Position numbers and translations under genes: made by a program. Positions 15,616 through 23,503 of a stretch of 64,000 bases of DNA are shown here, piece after piece (positions within the stretch are counted from its first letter, which is position 1; each line of letters begins with the position of its first letter). The notes under the pieces were generated by a model. The model saw nothing but the letters and a program-made list of their open reading frames with translations, did no database searches and was not told the DNA's origin. Source of the DNA: CAILZL01 sp049840395 (GTDB lineage: Bacteria; Pseudomonadota; Gammaproteobacteria; Steroidobacterales; Steroidobacteraceae); the NCBI GenBank assembly GCA_049840395.1, contig JASGLD010000005.1, positions 248,001-312,000 of the forward strand, given 5' to 3'.

Positions 15616-18162
15616 ATGCAAAGAATGATGATGTACTCGGCGACGAGTTTGCTGGCCTTGAATGTCGGCATCGCGCATGCACAAAGCAGCGATGCCGGTC
15701 TGGCCTTGGAAGAAATCGTAGTGACCGCCGAGAAGCGCAACACCGATCTACAGAAGACCGCCATTTCCATTCAAGTCACTTCTGGCGAAGAGCTTTCCAA
15801 GCAGGGCAAGAAGCGTATCAATGACATTCTTAAAGGCACGGCCGGCGTGCAGCTGCAGGAGAACGCATCGGGAGCCAACATCTACATGCGCGGCGTGGGC
15901 AACAATGATGGCATTCCCGGTGGTGGTGAACGCGCTGTAGCCATATTCATTGATGGTATTTATCAAACGCGCACCGAGACAGTACGTTCCGGGACGCTGG
16001 ATGTGAGTCAGGTGGAAGTGATGCGCGGTCCGCAGGGCACCAATCTTGGCGGCAGCTCCATGGCCGGTGCGGTGAGCCTGGTGGCGAATCAGCCGGTGTT
16101 CAACTATGAAGCCAGCGGTTCGGTGGAAGCCGGCAATTACAATATGATCAACATGGAAGGCATCTTGAATCTGCCGCTCAGTGATAACCAGGCATTGCGT
16201 GCAGCCTATTCCAGCAACAAGCACGACGGCTACTTAAGTAACGGCAATGGCGATAACGACATCACCACCGCACGCTTGAAGTATCGCTGGCAGATCAATG
16301 ACGACTTGAACTTGATAGTCACAGTGGGTCATCAGCGCACCGGTGGTTACGCCACACGCGGCGCATTGACCTACAACGGCTATTGGGAAAACTACAATCC
16401 CTTGCGCGATCGCACCAATGGCATCGACACGAATTCAACCACTGCAGGCACGCAATTATGCGGCGCGACCGGCAGTCCCACAGCAGCAGCCGATTGCTAC
16501 GATCGCGTAGTCGGTTTTCCTGGTTTGCTGGGTCATGTGAACAATGCCAATCTCACATACAAGGATCGCAGCAATCCCTGGGACGATGGCTATCCCGCAG
16601 GCGTTTACAGCAATCAGCCGCAACGTTTGAGCGATGTCATTTCCTATAGCGCCGATATCAACTGGTCGCTGGGTGGCGGCACGCTCACCATCGCGCCGGC
16701 AGTACAGAACTCGCACAACAAGATTACTGAGATGCAGATCGGTGGTCTGTCGTACAACGTCGAGGATTATCACGAAAAGAATCGCCAGCTGGATGTGCGT
16801 TACGCCGCCACCTGGCGCGATCTGCAATGGTTGGTCGGTGCGTACTACTTCCATCGCAATGAACCCTTCACTCGCGATCAAGTGGTGTTGCCCGGTAATG
16901 CGGCGCCAGCTTGTGCTGGACCGAATTCGGCTACGCCCGGCTTCCAGGACTGCCATGTCTGGGGCAGCACCTTGGAGAACTCTGCCGAAACGCATTCGCT
17001 ATACGGCAATGTCACCTACTCGTTGACCGATACGCTGCGTCTGCTGGGTGGCCTGCGTTACAGCGAAGACAAAAAGCACTCGCAGACCTCGACCACCATC
17101 ACCACCACGGGTACCGGCGGTGGCGGCTTGCTGGGTCCAGGCACGGCCTTCGTGTATGGACCACGCGCCGAAGGCGGTTGGAATGAGACCACTTATCGCG
17201 GTGGCGTCGAATACGACTGGCGGCCGGAGTCGATGTTGTATGCCACGTACTCCACGGGCTACCAGCCGGGCACCATCGACACCATGGGCACCTCGGGCAA
17301 CTTCCCCAAGCAAACCATCGAACAGCTGACCATCGGTATGAAGAACCGCTTCTTCGATAACAAGCTGCAAGTGAATCTGGAGGCCTTCAACTCCACCTAT
17401 CACAACCGCAACTTGCAAGGCACGCTGCGCGCCAACATCGTCAATGCCAACGGTCTGGATGGTTCCACCATCACCACCTGTCGCGTGGCTCAGCCTGCTG
17501 CGGCCGGTTCGCCTAACTTCTTCGTCGATGCCGGTAGCAGCTGCGTCAGCTACAACTACACCGCCACCGTGCCAAAGATGACTTCACGCGGAGCGGATCT
17601 GGATGTGAACTTCCTGCTCACCAGCAACGACCGCATCGACTTGACGGCCGAGTATCTGCAGGCCACGCAGAGCACGCCCGCGGTGCCGCGCCCCACCTCA
17701 GCTGAATTGGCAGCATTGGCGGCGGCAACTGCGGGCACGCACTCAACCGATCCCGCCGGTGATGCAGCGAAGCTAGCTGCAGGCTTTGCGACTGCGCTCG
17801 ATTCCTATGAAGGCCTGACCTTGCAGAACTCGCCCAAGTGGACCTTGAATGCCAGCTACCAGCATGACTTCCGCTTTGCCGGTGGCAGCACGCTCACGCC
17901 CAAGCTCAGTGGCGTGTACAAAACCCGTTACTGGAGCGCGGCAGGTGGCACCGCCAATATCGCCAACCCGGCGCTGTCGTATCAGGAGGCCTTCTCCACC
18001 TTCGATGCCTACACCACCTGGGTCAGCGCCGATGGCAAGTACTCGATCACCGGTTCGGTGAAGAACCTCGAGAACGAGCCCATCATGCTCAGCTATAACG
18101 CGCCGTTCGTATTCCTGGATTCGCCGCGGACTTATAGCTTGATCATCAACGCCAAGTTCTAG
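15616..18162 (+). CDS. TonB-dependent outer-membrane receptor
   Basis: 848 residues with a signal peptide ending AHA|QSS and a TonB box / plug start at LEEIVVTAEKR (31-41). The plug carries GVQLQENASGANIYMRGVG and the barrel-entry motif VEVMRGPQGTNLGGSSMAGA, and the barrel ends NAKF with the usual aromatic-terminated last strand (YSLIINAKF). There is no STN domain, so it is probably not controlled through FecR. The class imports siderophores, vitamins or organic nutrients; this sphingomonad-like type often serves aromatic or glycan uptake. It follows the DUF6152 block and precedes catabolic genes. A terminator follows. Confidence 0.93.
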   Translation: MQRMMMYSATSLLALNVGIAHAQSSDAGLALEEIVVTAEKRNTDLQKTAISIQVTSGEELSKQGKKRINDILKGTAGVQLQENASGANIYMRGVGNNDGIPGGGERAVAIFIDGIYQTRTETVRSGTLDVSQVEVMRGPQGTNLGGSSMAGAVSLVANQPVFNYEASGSVEAGNYNMINMEGILNLPLSDNQALRAAYSSNKHDGYLSNGNGDNDITTARLKYRWQINDDLNLIVTVGHQRTGGYATRGALTYNGYWENYNPLRDRTNGIDTNSTTAGTQLCGATGSPTAAADCYDRVVGFPGLLGHVNNANLTYKDRSNPWDDGYPAGVYSNQPQRLSDVISYSADINWSLGGGTLTIAPAVQNSHNKITEMQIGGLSYNVEDYHEKNRQLDVRYAATWRDLQWLVGAYYFHRNEPFTRDQVVLPGNAAPACAGPNSATPGFQDCHVWGSTLENSAETHSLYGNVTYSLTDTLRLLGGLRYSEDKKHSQTSTTITTTGTGGGGLLGPGTAFVYGPRAEGGWNETTYRGGVEYDWRPESMLYATYSTGYQPGTIDTMGTSGNFPKQTIEQLTIGMKNRFFDNKLQVNLEAFNSTYHNRNLQGTLRANIVNANGLDGSTITTCRVAQPAAAGSPNFFVDAGSSCVSYNYTATVPKMTSRGADLDVNFLLTSNDRIDLTAEYLQATQSTPAVPRPTSAELAALAAATAGTHSTDPAGDAAKLAAGFATALDSYEGLTLQNSPKWTLNASYQHDFRFAGGSTLTPKLSGVYKTRYWSAAGGTANIANPALSYQEAFSTFDAYTTWVSADGKYSITGSVKNLENEPIMLSYNAPFVFLDSPRTYSLIINAKF

Positions 18163-18192
18163 CTGGAGTAAGTCAGCCTTGGATTGAAATCG

Positions 18193-18227
18193 CAGCCCAT
18201 TGTCTACGAATGGGCTGTTTCATTTTT
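18193..18227 (+). terminator. Rho-independent terminator of the TonB receptor gene
   Basis: A 9-bp stem (18193-18201 with 18209-18217), loop GTCTACG, followed by TTTCATTTTT. It lies 30 bases after the stop codon. Confidence 0.85.
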
Positions 18228-18247
18228 AGAATCGCCAATGACTTATT

Positions 18248-18317
18248 CGTCATGCCCGCGAAGGCGGGCAGCCAGTGAAAATATTTGCGACTGGGCTCCC
18301 GCCTTCGCGGGAGCGAC
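18248..18317. repeat. REPIN-like pair of inverted REP units
   Basis: CGTCATGCCCGCGAAGGCGG opens the element; an inverted unit containing CTCCCGCCTTCGCGGGAG closes it. The outer arms pair across about 25 bases. Confidence 0.8.
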
Positions 18318-18472
18318 GGTAATAAATAAAGTCGCTAACGTATTTAAACGGTCCGCAAACTCTGCGACCGGTTATCTGCGCGATACCGCAATTCCATTGG
18401 TCGATAATTATGAGCCGGCCTTGCTAAAATGCCGCCCCGCTTACTGACCATCAATTAATTGGCAGCATCACC

Positions 18473-19270
18473 ATGCCCTTTGCAACCATCAGAGACATCA
18501 GCGTCAATTACGAAATGGCCGGACAAGGTCCGCGCCTGTTGCTGATTCCCGGCACCAATGCCGATCTGCGTCGCAAGCCGCGTTTGATCAATGGGCTGCT
18601 ATCGCAACGCTTCGAAGTGCTCACCTATGACCAGCGTGGTCTGGGTCAGTCGGGCAAACCGGAGCGCAGCTATACCATGGATGACTATGTCGAAGATGCG
18701 GTGGCCTTGATGGACCATGTGGGTTGGTTAGACGCCGTGGTGCTGGGCGTGTCCTTCGGTGGCGCAGTGGCCATGCAGCTGGCATTGAAGTATCCGGCAC
18801 GTGTTAAACGCTTGGCGCTGGCTTGCTCCAATCCAGGCGGCGAGTTCGCCTATCCGCTGCTGGAACTGGAAGATGTTGCACCCGAAGTGCGTGCGCAAAC
18901 TATTCTGGGTCTCGATCTGCGCCGCACGCCCGAGTGGCAGGCGGCCAATGCCGAAAAGGCACAGTCCATCAAGAACGACATCATGATGCGTGGCTTGCCC
19001 GTCGATCCAAATGACAGCGCGGCTCGCGGCGGTCTGCGTCGCCAGTTGGAAGCACGCAAGGGCCATCAAGTAGAAGGTAAGCTCAAGCAGCTAAGCATGC
19101 CCACGGCTTTGTTCGGCGGTCGTTACGATGGTCTGGGTACGGTGGCTGCACAGCATGCCATGGCGGCGGAAATACCCAATTCCACTGTCTCTCTATTTGA
19201 AGGCGGTCACGGGTTTCTCAATGAAGACCCGGCTGCCTTGCAAGCAGTCGCGACCTTTCTAGCCGGCTGA
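18473..19270 (+). CDS. Alpha/beta hydrolase
   Basis: 265 residues, cytoplasmic (no signal peptide). The alpha/beta-hydrolase triad is visible: nucleophile Ser94 in GVSFGG, acid near Asp219 in GGRYDGLG, and base His246 in EGGHGFL. The oxyanion segment is LLLIPGTNAD and the strand motif is YDQRGLGQSGKP. This resembles the 3-oxoadipate enol-lactonase / meta-cleavage hydrolase branch, but the substrate cannot be read from sequence. It precedes a keto-pentenoate hydratase-like gene and a DUF3500 gene on the same strand, suggesting a catabolic unit. Confidence 0.85.
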   Translation: MPFATIRDISVNYEMAGQGPRLLLIPGTNADLRRKPRLINGLLSQRFEVLTYDQRGLGQSGKPERSYTMDDYVEDAVALMDHVGWLDAVVLGVSFGGAVAMQLALKYPARVKRLALACSNPGGEFAYPLLELEDVAPEVRAQTILGLDLRRTPEWQAANAEKAQSIKNDIMMRGLPVDPNDSAARGGLRRQLEARKGHQVEGKLKQLSMPTALFGGRYDGLGTVAAQHAMAAEIPNSTVSLFEGGHGFLNEDPAALQAVATFLAG

Positions 19271-19283
19271 TCGCCCTTCGTGC

Positions 19284-19367
19284 AATTGATAATTGACAAT
19301 GGATAAGTGACAACGCGAGAACATCCGCGGCACGCCGTTATCAATTATCCATTGTCAATTATCAATT
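19284..19367. repeat. Perfect 23-bp inverted repeat
   Basis: Arms at 19284-19306 and 19345-19367 are exact inverses (core TTGATAATTGACAATGGATA), spaced 38 bases apart, between the hydrolase and hydratase genes. The right arm ends just before the hydratase ribosome-binding site. A related half-copy is at about 37339-37360 after ybbP. Confidence 0.85.
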
Positions 19368-19382
19368 ATTCAGGAGTTCCGC

Positions 19383-20186
19383 ATGCCTTTGCCCTTGAAG
19401 TTCGAACGCGATCCGGCGCGCATTGAAGCGGCCGTTAAAACCCTGCTGGCGCTGCGTCACGGCGAATTGCAGTTAGAGTGCATGCCCGACGACATCACGC
19501 CGCGCACCATCTCCGAAGCGCAGGAAGTCTGCGATCGCGTCACTGCAGCGTTGAACTATCCCATCCTCGGCTGGAAGTACTACGTCAGCTACAAGGCGCA
19601 GGAGCATCCATTCCGTTCGGCCATCTATCGTGTGATGGACGCGGGCAAGCCTATTCCACGCGATGCGTCGCCGCTGCGTTTGATCGAACCGGAAATGATG
19701 TTCCGTGTGTTGCGCGATCTGCCGCCGCGCGCACAGCGCTATGGTTTTGATGAAGTGGCCGACGCCATGGAAGCTGTGCCCGGCTTTGAAGTCATCGGAT
19801 CGCGCTACAACTATCCTTCCTACGATGAAATGCGCAAACGCATTGCCGGCCCGCGTCGTTTCGATCGTCTGGCGGATCACAATGCCTGCGGTGCGATCAT
19901 CCTGGGCAAGGGCCGCAAGGATTGGCGCGATATCGACATGTTCAAGATGCGTGTCACTATGAGCCAGGGTGAGCGAGTGATGGTGGATACCGTCGGTGGT
20001 CATCCCATCATTGATCCCTTCCTGCCCATCTTCGTGCTGGCCAACGACATCCGCGAAACCGAGGGCTTGAAAGCCGGACAGATCCTGGTGACCAGTTCGT
20101 ACTCGGGCTTCTACCAGGTTGAAGCCAAGACTAAAGTGGTCGCAACCTTCGATGGCTTCGAGCCGGTTGAAACCAGTTTCGAGTAA
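19383..20186 (+). CDS. 2-keto-4-pentenoate hydratase-like protein
   Basis: 267 residues, similar in length and pattern to the MhpD / 2-oxopent-4-enoate hydratase and FAH-related family. Visible are ILGWKYYVSYKAQEHPFR, the metal-site segment IEPEMMFRVLRDLPPR, the AVPGFEVIGSRY strand and DHNACGAIILGKG. Family enzymes add water to 2-hydroxypentadienoate after meta-cleavage of aromatic rings, or act as decarboxylases. Start ATG 19383 follows CAGGAG. Grouped with the preceding hydrolase and the following DUF3500 gene, it supports a ring-cleavage-like pathway, but no dioxygenase lies in the window. Confidence 0.82.
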   Translation: MPLPLKFERDPARIEAAVKTLLALRHGELQLECMPDDITPRTISEAQEVCDRVTAALNYPILGWKYYVSYKAQEHPFRSAIYRVMDAGKPIPRDASPLRLIEPEMMFRVLRDLPPRAQRYGFDEVADAMEAVPGFEVIGSRYNYPSYDEMRKRIAGPRRFDRLADHNACGAIILGKGRKDWRDIDMFKMRVTMSQGERVMVDTVGGHPIIDPFLPIFVLANDIRETEGLKAGQILVTSSYSGFYQVEAKTKVVATFDGFEPVETSFE

Positions 20187-20218
20187 GAGATGATTGAGCT
20201 GATGATGAGACTTACGCC

Positions 20219-21622
20219 ATGACCGCCAAGCGTCCTCCCCACGATCAAGAACCCAATACCAGCCCGGGTGCCGAGCTGGATGGTCCGACGCCCGGTCATA
20301 GTCATACGCACGGCGGCCACACACATGGTCATGGTGGCCCCATGCACAGCCATGCCGGTGGCGGCATTCCGCATTCGCATGGTGGCGTGCCGCATGTGCA
20401 TGGCCAGACCGACGAACCTTTGTATCGCGGCTACCCGGCGCGCGTGTCGACCACCGGCCGCGTGTATCACGGCATCGGTGTAGATATTCCACCGGGCGGT
20501 CGGCCGATGATGGAGACCTTGCGGCAAGCCTTCGCGCAACCGTTCAAGGGCATTACCGCCGACGGCACCGTGCAGCCGGGTTTGTTTCCCTTGCAGAAGA
20601 CGGGCGCCTCGACTCGTTCGGCTGTGGCCGCAGCGCGTGCTTATCTAAACACGCTGAAGCGCAAAGACTTTCGTCGCTACGCCTTGCAACCCATGGATAG
20701 TCCGGATCGGCGTCGCTGGATCAATGCCTTTCCGGATTGGATGCCCACCGGTGTGTATTTGCGCGATCTCGAACAGGATGAGCTCGATGCCGCATTGGCG
20801 GTGATGGAAGCCAGTTTAAGTGCATATGGTTATGAACAGATGCGCAATGCCATGAAGATCAACGAGGCGCTGGGCCAGTTCATCAATCGCTCCAAGGATT
20901 CGATGTGCGAGTTCGGCTTCTTCTTTACCTTGTTCGGTGATCCCACCGAAGGCAGCGCCTGGGGCTGGCGACTGACGGGCTTCCATCTGGTGATGTACTG
21001 CACCTTCATCGGCGATCAGATGGTGTTGACGCCGACTTTCGTTGGCGCGGAAATGGCCGTGATTGAAGACGGTCCGTATGCCGGTGTCAGCGTGCTGCAG
21101 GAAGAACAGCGCTGTGGTCTGGAACTGGCCACGTCGTTGAATGCGGCGCAGCGTGGCAAGGCGGTGTTGTATCCCTCGATGCTATCCAAGGATCTGCCGC
21201 CACAACTTAGCGGTCTGGATGGTCGCCACATTGCCGTGGCGGGTCAGGACAACCGCGTCATTCCCTACCAAGGCGTGCCGGCAACGGATCTATCCAAGGG
21301 TCAGCGCGACCAGCTGCTGTCATTGATCAATCTCTACGTGGGCCGTTCGCCGGAACCGTATCGAGCCTTGCAGATGGCCGAGATCACCAAGCATCTGGAC
21401 GAAACCCACTTCGCCTGGATTGGCGATCCGGAAAAACTGCCCTTCTACTACCGCATCCACAATCCACTGATACTGATCGAGTTCGATCATCACTCGGGTA
21501 TCTTCCTGGCGAACAACAATCCCGAGCCCTTCCACATCCACACCATCACGCGTACGCCCAACGGCAACGACTATGGTGAGGATCTGCTGCGGCAGCACTA
21601 CGAGGCGTTCAAGCATTCTTGA
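20219..21622 (+). CDS. DUF3500 family protein with His-rich N-terminus
   Basis: 467 residues. The body (about 120-460) matches the DUF3500 pattern: GLFPLQKTGAST, LGQFINRSKDSMCEFGFFFT, GSAWGWRLTGFHLVMYCTF, the conserved FIGDQMVLTPTFVGAEMA, and FYYRIHNPLILIEFDHHSGI with PEPFHIHTITRTPNGNDYG at the end. Residues 27-61 are a His-Gly-rich tract with 12 His, a likely metal-binding or metal-loading tail. No signal peptide is seen. DUF3500 function is unknown to me. The gene is 32 bases after the hydratase gene, so probably cotranscribed. The conserved His residues in the core could form a metal site. Confidence 0.85.
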   Translation: MTAKRPPHDQEPNTSPGAELDGPTPGHSHTHGGHTHGHGGPMHSHAGGGIPHSHGGVPHVHGQTDEPLYRGYPARVSTTGRVYHGIGVDIPPGGRPMMETLRQAFAQPFKGITADGTVQPGLFPLQKTGASTRSAVAAARAYLNTLKRKDFRRYALQPMDSPDRRRWINAFPDWMPTGVYLRDLEQDELDAALAVMEASLSAYGYEQMRNAMKINEALGQFINRSKDSMCEFGFFFTLFGDPTEGSAWGWRLTGFHLVMYCTFIGDQMVLTPTFVGAEMAVIEDGPYAGVSVLQEEQRCGLELATSLNAAQRGKAVLYPSMLSKDLPPQLSGLDGRHIAVAGQDNRVIPYQGVPATDLSKGQRDQLLSLINLYVGRSPEPYRALQMAEITKHLDETHFAWIGDPEKLPFYYRIHNPLILIEFDHHSGIFLANNNPEPFHIHTITRTPNGNDYGEDLLRQHYEAFKHS

Positions 21623-21808
21623 GGTCGTGGACGAAACATTTATCTGCATTAATCCATGGTGCGGCGAAGCCAGGCATTCCGATGCGATATGTTTAATGCA
21701 GCTAAACAATTAAATATTTGTGCGCGCGCTGCTGAGGATTCGGTGACAAACGGCGTTTTATAGAGGCCGGTCCGATAACAAACGGCCCATCCGCGTACGA
21801 GCTGAACC

Positions 21809-22345
21809 ATGGTCGCCAGTCACTCATCCCATTCGCAGCAGGTACTGAGCGATCAGTATCGGGCGGCATTGATGAGTTACTTCTTGAAACGCGTGGGCAA
21901 CCGCGCCGAGGCGGAAGATCTTACCCAGGAAGTGTTCTACCGCTTGCTGCGCACTCCGGTGGGCGAGCAGCAGCGCACCGACGCCTATGTGTTCACTATC
22001 GCCGCCAACCTGCTCAGAGATCGGGCGCGGCACGATCAGCGCAGTCACGTGCGCGAACATCAAACCGTCGACGAGCAGGCGGATATATTGGATGAGGGTC
22101 TGATCGATCAGCGCGCGCCGGAACGGGTGCTGGCCGGTCAGCAATTGCTCGATGAATTGTTGAGCGCCCTGGGCACGTTGCCCGAGCGCACTCGCGACAT
22201 CTTTGTGTTGTTCCGGTTGGAAGGGCTGAGTCAGCGCGAAATCGCTGAGTTGCACGGTATCTCGGTGAGTGCGGTGGAGAAGCATGTGGTGAAGGCGCTG
22301 ACCCAGCTGACCCGCGCGCGTCTGGATCAGGACCAACCCTCATGA
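21809..22345 (+). CDS. ECF RNA polymerase sigma factor, FecI-like
   Basis: 178 residues. Sigma region 2 is YFLKRVGNRAEAEDLTQEVF with YRLL (about 25-50). Region 4 is LPERTRDIFVLFRLEGLSQR with the HTH segment EIAELHGISVSAVEKHV. Genes of this type drive expression of a cognate TonB receptor when its ligand is sensed. Start ATG 21809; the stop overlaps the FecR start by 4 bases (ATGA), so the two are translationally coupled. The upstream 186 bases hold no gene. Confidence 0.93.
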   Translation: MVASHSSHSQQVLSDQYRAALMSYFLKRVGNRAEAEDLTQEVFYRLLRTPVGEQQRTDAYVFTIAANLLRDRARHDQRSHVREHQTVDEQADILDEGLIDQRAPERVLAGQQLLDELLSALGTLPERTRDIFVLFRLEGLSQREIAELHGISVSAVEKHVVKALTQLTRARLDQDQPS

Positions 22346-23361
22346 AGCGCGAAATCATCGCTATGGAAAATGAAGTGCTGGAGCAGGCAGCGCACTGGCA
22401 GCTGCGTATCAATGCCGATGATTTGCTGCGTCACTCCGACGAGTTTCAGAATTGGCTGCTGGCCGATGTCCGTCACGCCGAGGCCTGGCAGCAGATCCAG
22501 TCCACCTGGCATACGTTCACGCCGCATCAAAGCTCACCCATCTTGCAGGAGATTCGTCGCGACGCTTTAAGTCGGGCGCAGCAGGGGTTGCGGCAGCGCT
22601 GGAATGTGTCCGGGCGCTTCTCCAATTATCTGGCACATCATTGGCGGGCGTTCGCAGCGGCGTCGACGCTGCTGGTCGCCGGCATGGTGGTCCTGTTGTT
22701 GCTGCAGGCCCGGGATATTCGTTACGAAACCACCATTGGCGAGCGCCGTATGGTCACGCTAGTAGATGGTTCGCGGGTACTGCTGGATTCCGATTGCCTG
22801 GTGCGCGTTGACTATAGCCAGCACACGCGGCAGTTGTATCTGGAACGCGGTCGCGCGCGCTTCGATGTCAGCCACGATGCGACCCGACCCTTCGTGGTCA
22901 CCAGCGCCGGTAGAACCGTTACCGCAGTGGGCACGGCTTTCAATGTCGAAACCCTGCGCGATCAACTCATCGTCACGCTGTTGCAGGGACGGGTGATGGT
23001 GGGTGAACTTGCTGACCGGCAAACAGTCCCAGTAGCCGCTATCAACCTTGAGGCCGATCAGCAGCTGGTGGTGGAGCGGACCTGGAGGCCCATTGTCACC
23101 GGCGTCGATCACGATGAAGCCATGGCCTGGGAGAGCGGTCAGCTGATTTTCAAACAGGAATCGCTGGCCAATGCCATTGCCCGCATCAATCGTTACACGC
23201 GTCAGCCGCTGCAGGTCAGTGACGCGGCGGCCGGCCTCAAGATCAGTGGCGTATTCAATGCCGGCGATACCATGGCCTTTGTGGATGCAGTCACCCAGTA
23301 CTTGCCGGTGCAAGCGGTGGTGCGTCCCGGTCAGCAGATCAGCCTGCAACTGCGCACTTGA
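22342..23361 (+). CDS. FecR-type anti-sigma regulator
   Basis: 339 residues. The N-terminal cytoplasmic DUF4880 segment (QAAHWQLRINADDLLRHSDE) would bind the ECF sigma factor. A single membrane helix follows (FAAASTLLVAGMVVLLLLQA, about 109-130). The periplasmic FecR domain is visible as RRMVTLVDGSRVLLDSDCLV, LYLERGRARFDV and VTAVGTAFNV, and the C-terminal STN-like end probably contacts the receptor plug. It overlaps the sigma factor gene and precedes the STN receptor, the standard order for cell-surface signalling. Confidence 0.94.
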   Translation: MKREIIAMENEVLEQAAHWQLRINADDLLRHSDEFQNWLLADVRHAEAWQQIQSTWHTFTPHQSSPILQEIRRDALSRAQQGLRQRWNVSGRFSNYLAHHWRAFAAASTLLVAGMVVLLLLQARDIRYETTIGERRMVTLVDGSRVLLDSDCLVRVDYSQHTRQLYLERGRARFDVSHDATRPFVVTSAGRTVTAVGTAFNVETLRDQLIVTLLQGRVMVGELADRQTVPVAAINLEADQQLVVERTWRPIVTGVDHDEAMAWESGQLIFKQESLANAIARINRYTRQPLQVSDAAAGLKISGVFNAGDTMAFVDAVTQYLPVQAVVRPGQQISLQLRT

Positions 23362-23503
23362 ATCGTTAGCACGTTAAGAAAAAAGTAGACTGTCGACGGG
23401 TCGAAGCGCTCTTAAGCTCTTATCGATCGGACAATCAATATCGCTAATAAATAAGTGCTTCGGAACACGGGCCTTCCGTGATCCATGCTTTTGAGGGAAA
23501 GCA

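Larger units (their letters stand above)
18163..18472. other. Intergenic region with terminator and REPIN-like pair
   Basis: It holds the receptor terminator (18193-18227) and the inverted REP pair (18248-18317). A possible -10 (TAAAAT with a GC-rich discriminator, near 18425) precedes the hydrolase gene. No gene is seen. Confidence 0.6.

Noticed and set aside
19473..20492. Minus-strand open frame of 339 codons opposite the hydratase gene and start of the DUF3500 gene
   Set aside because: Antisense and low complexity; the plus-strand genes have clear family motifs.
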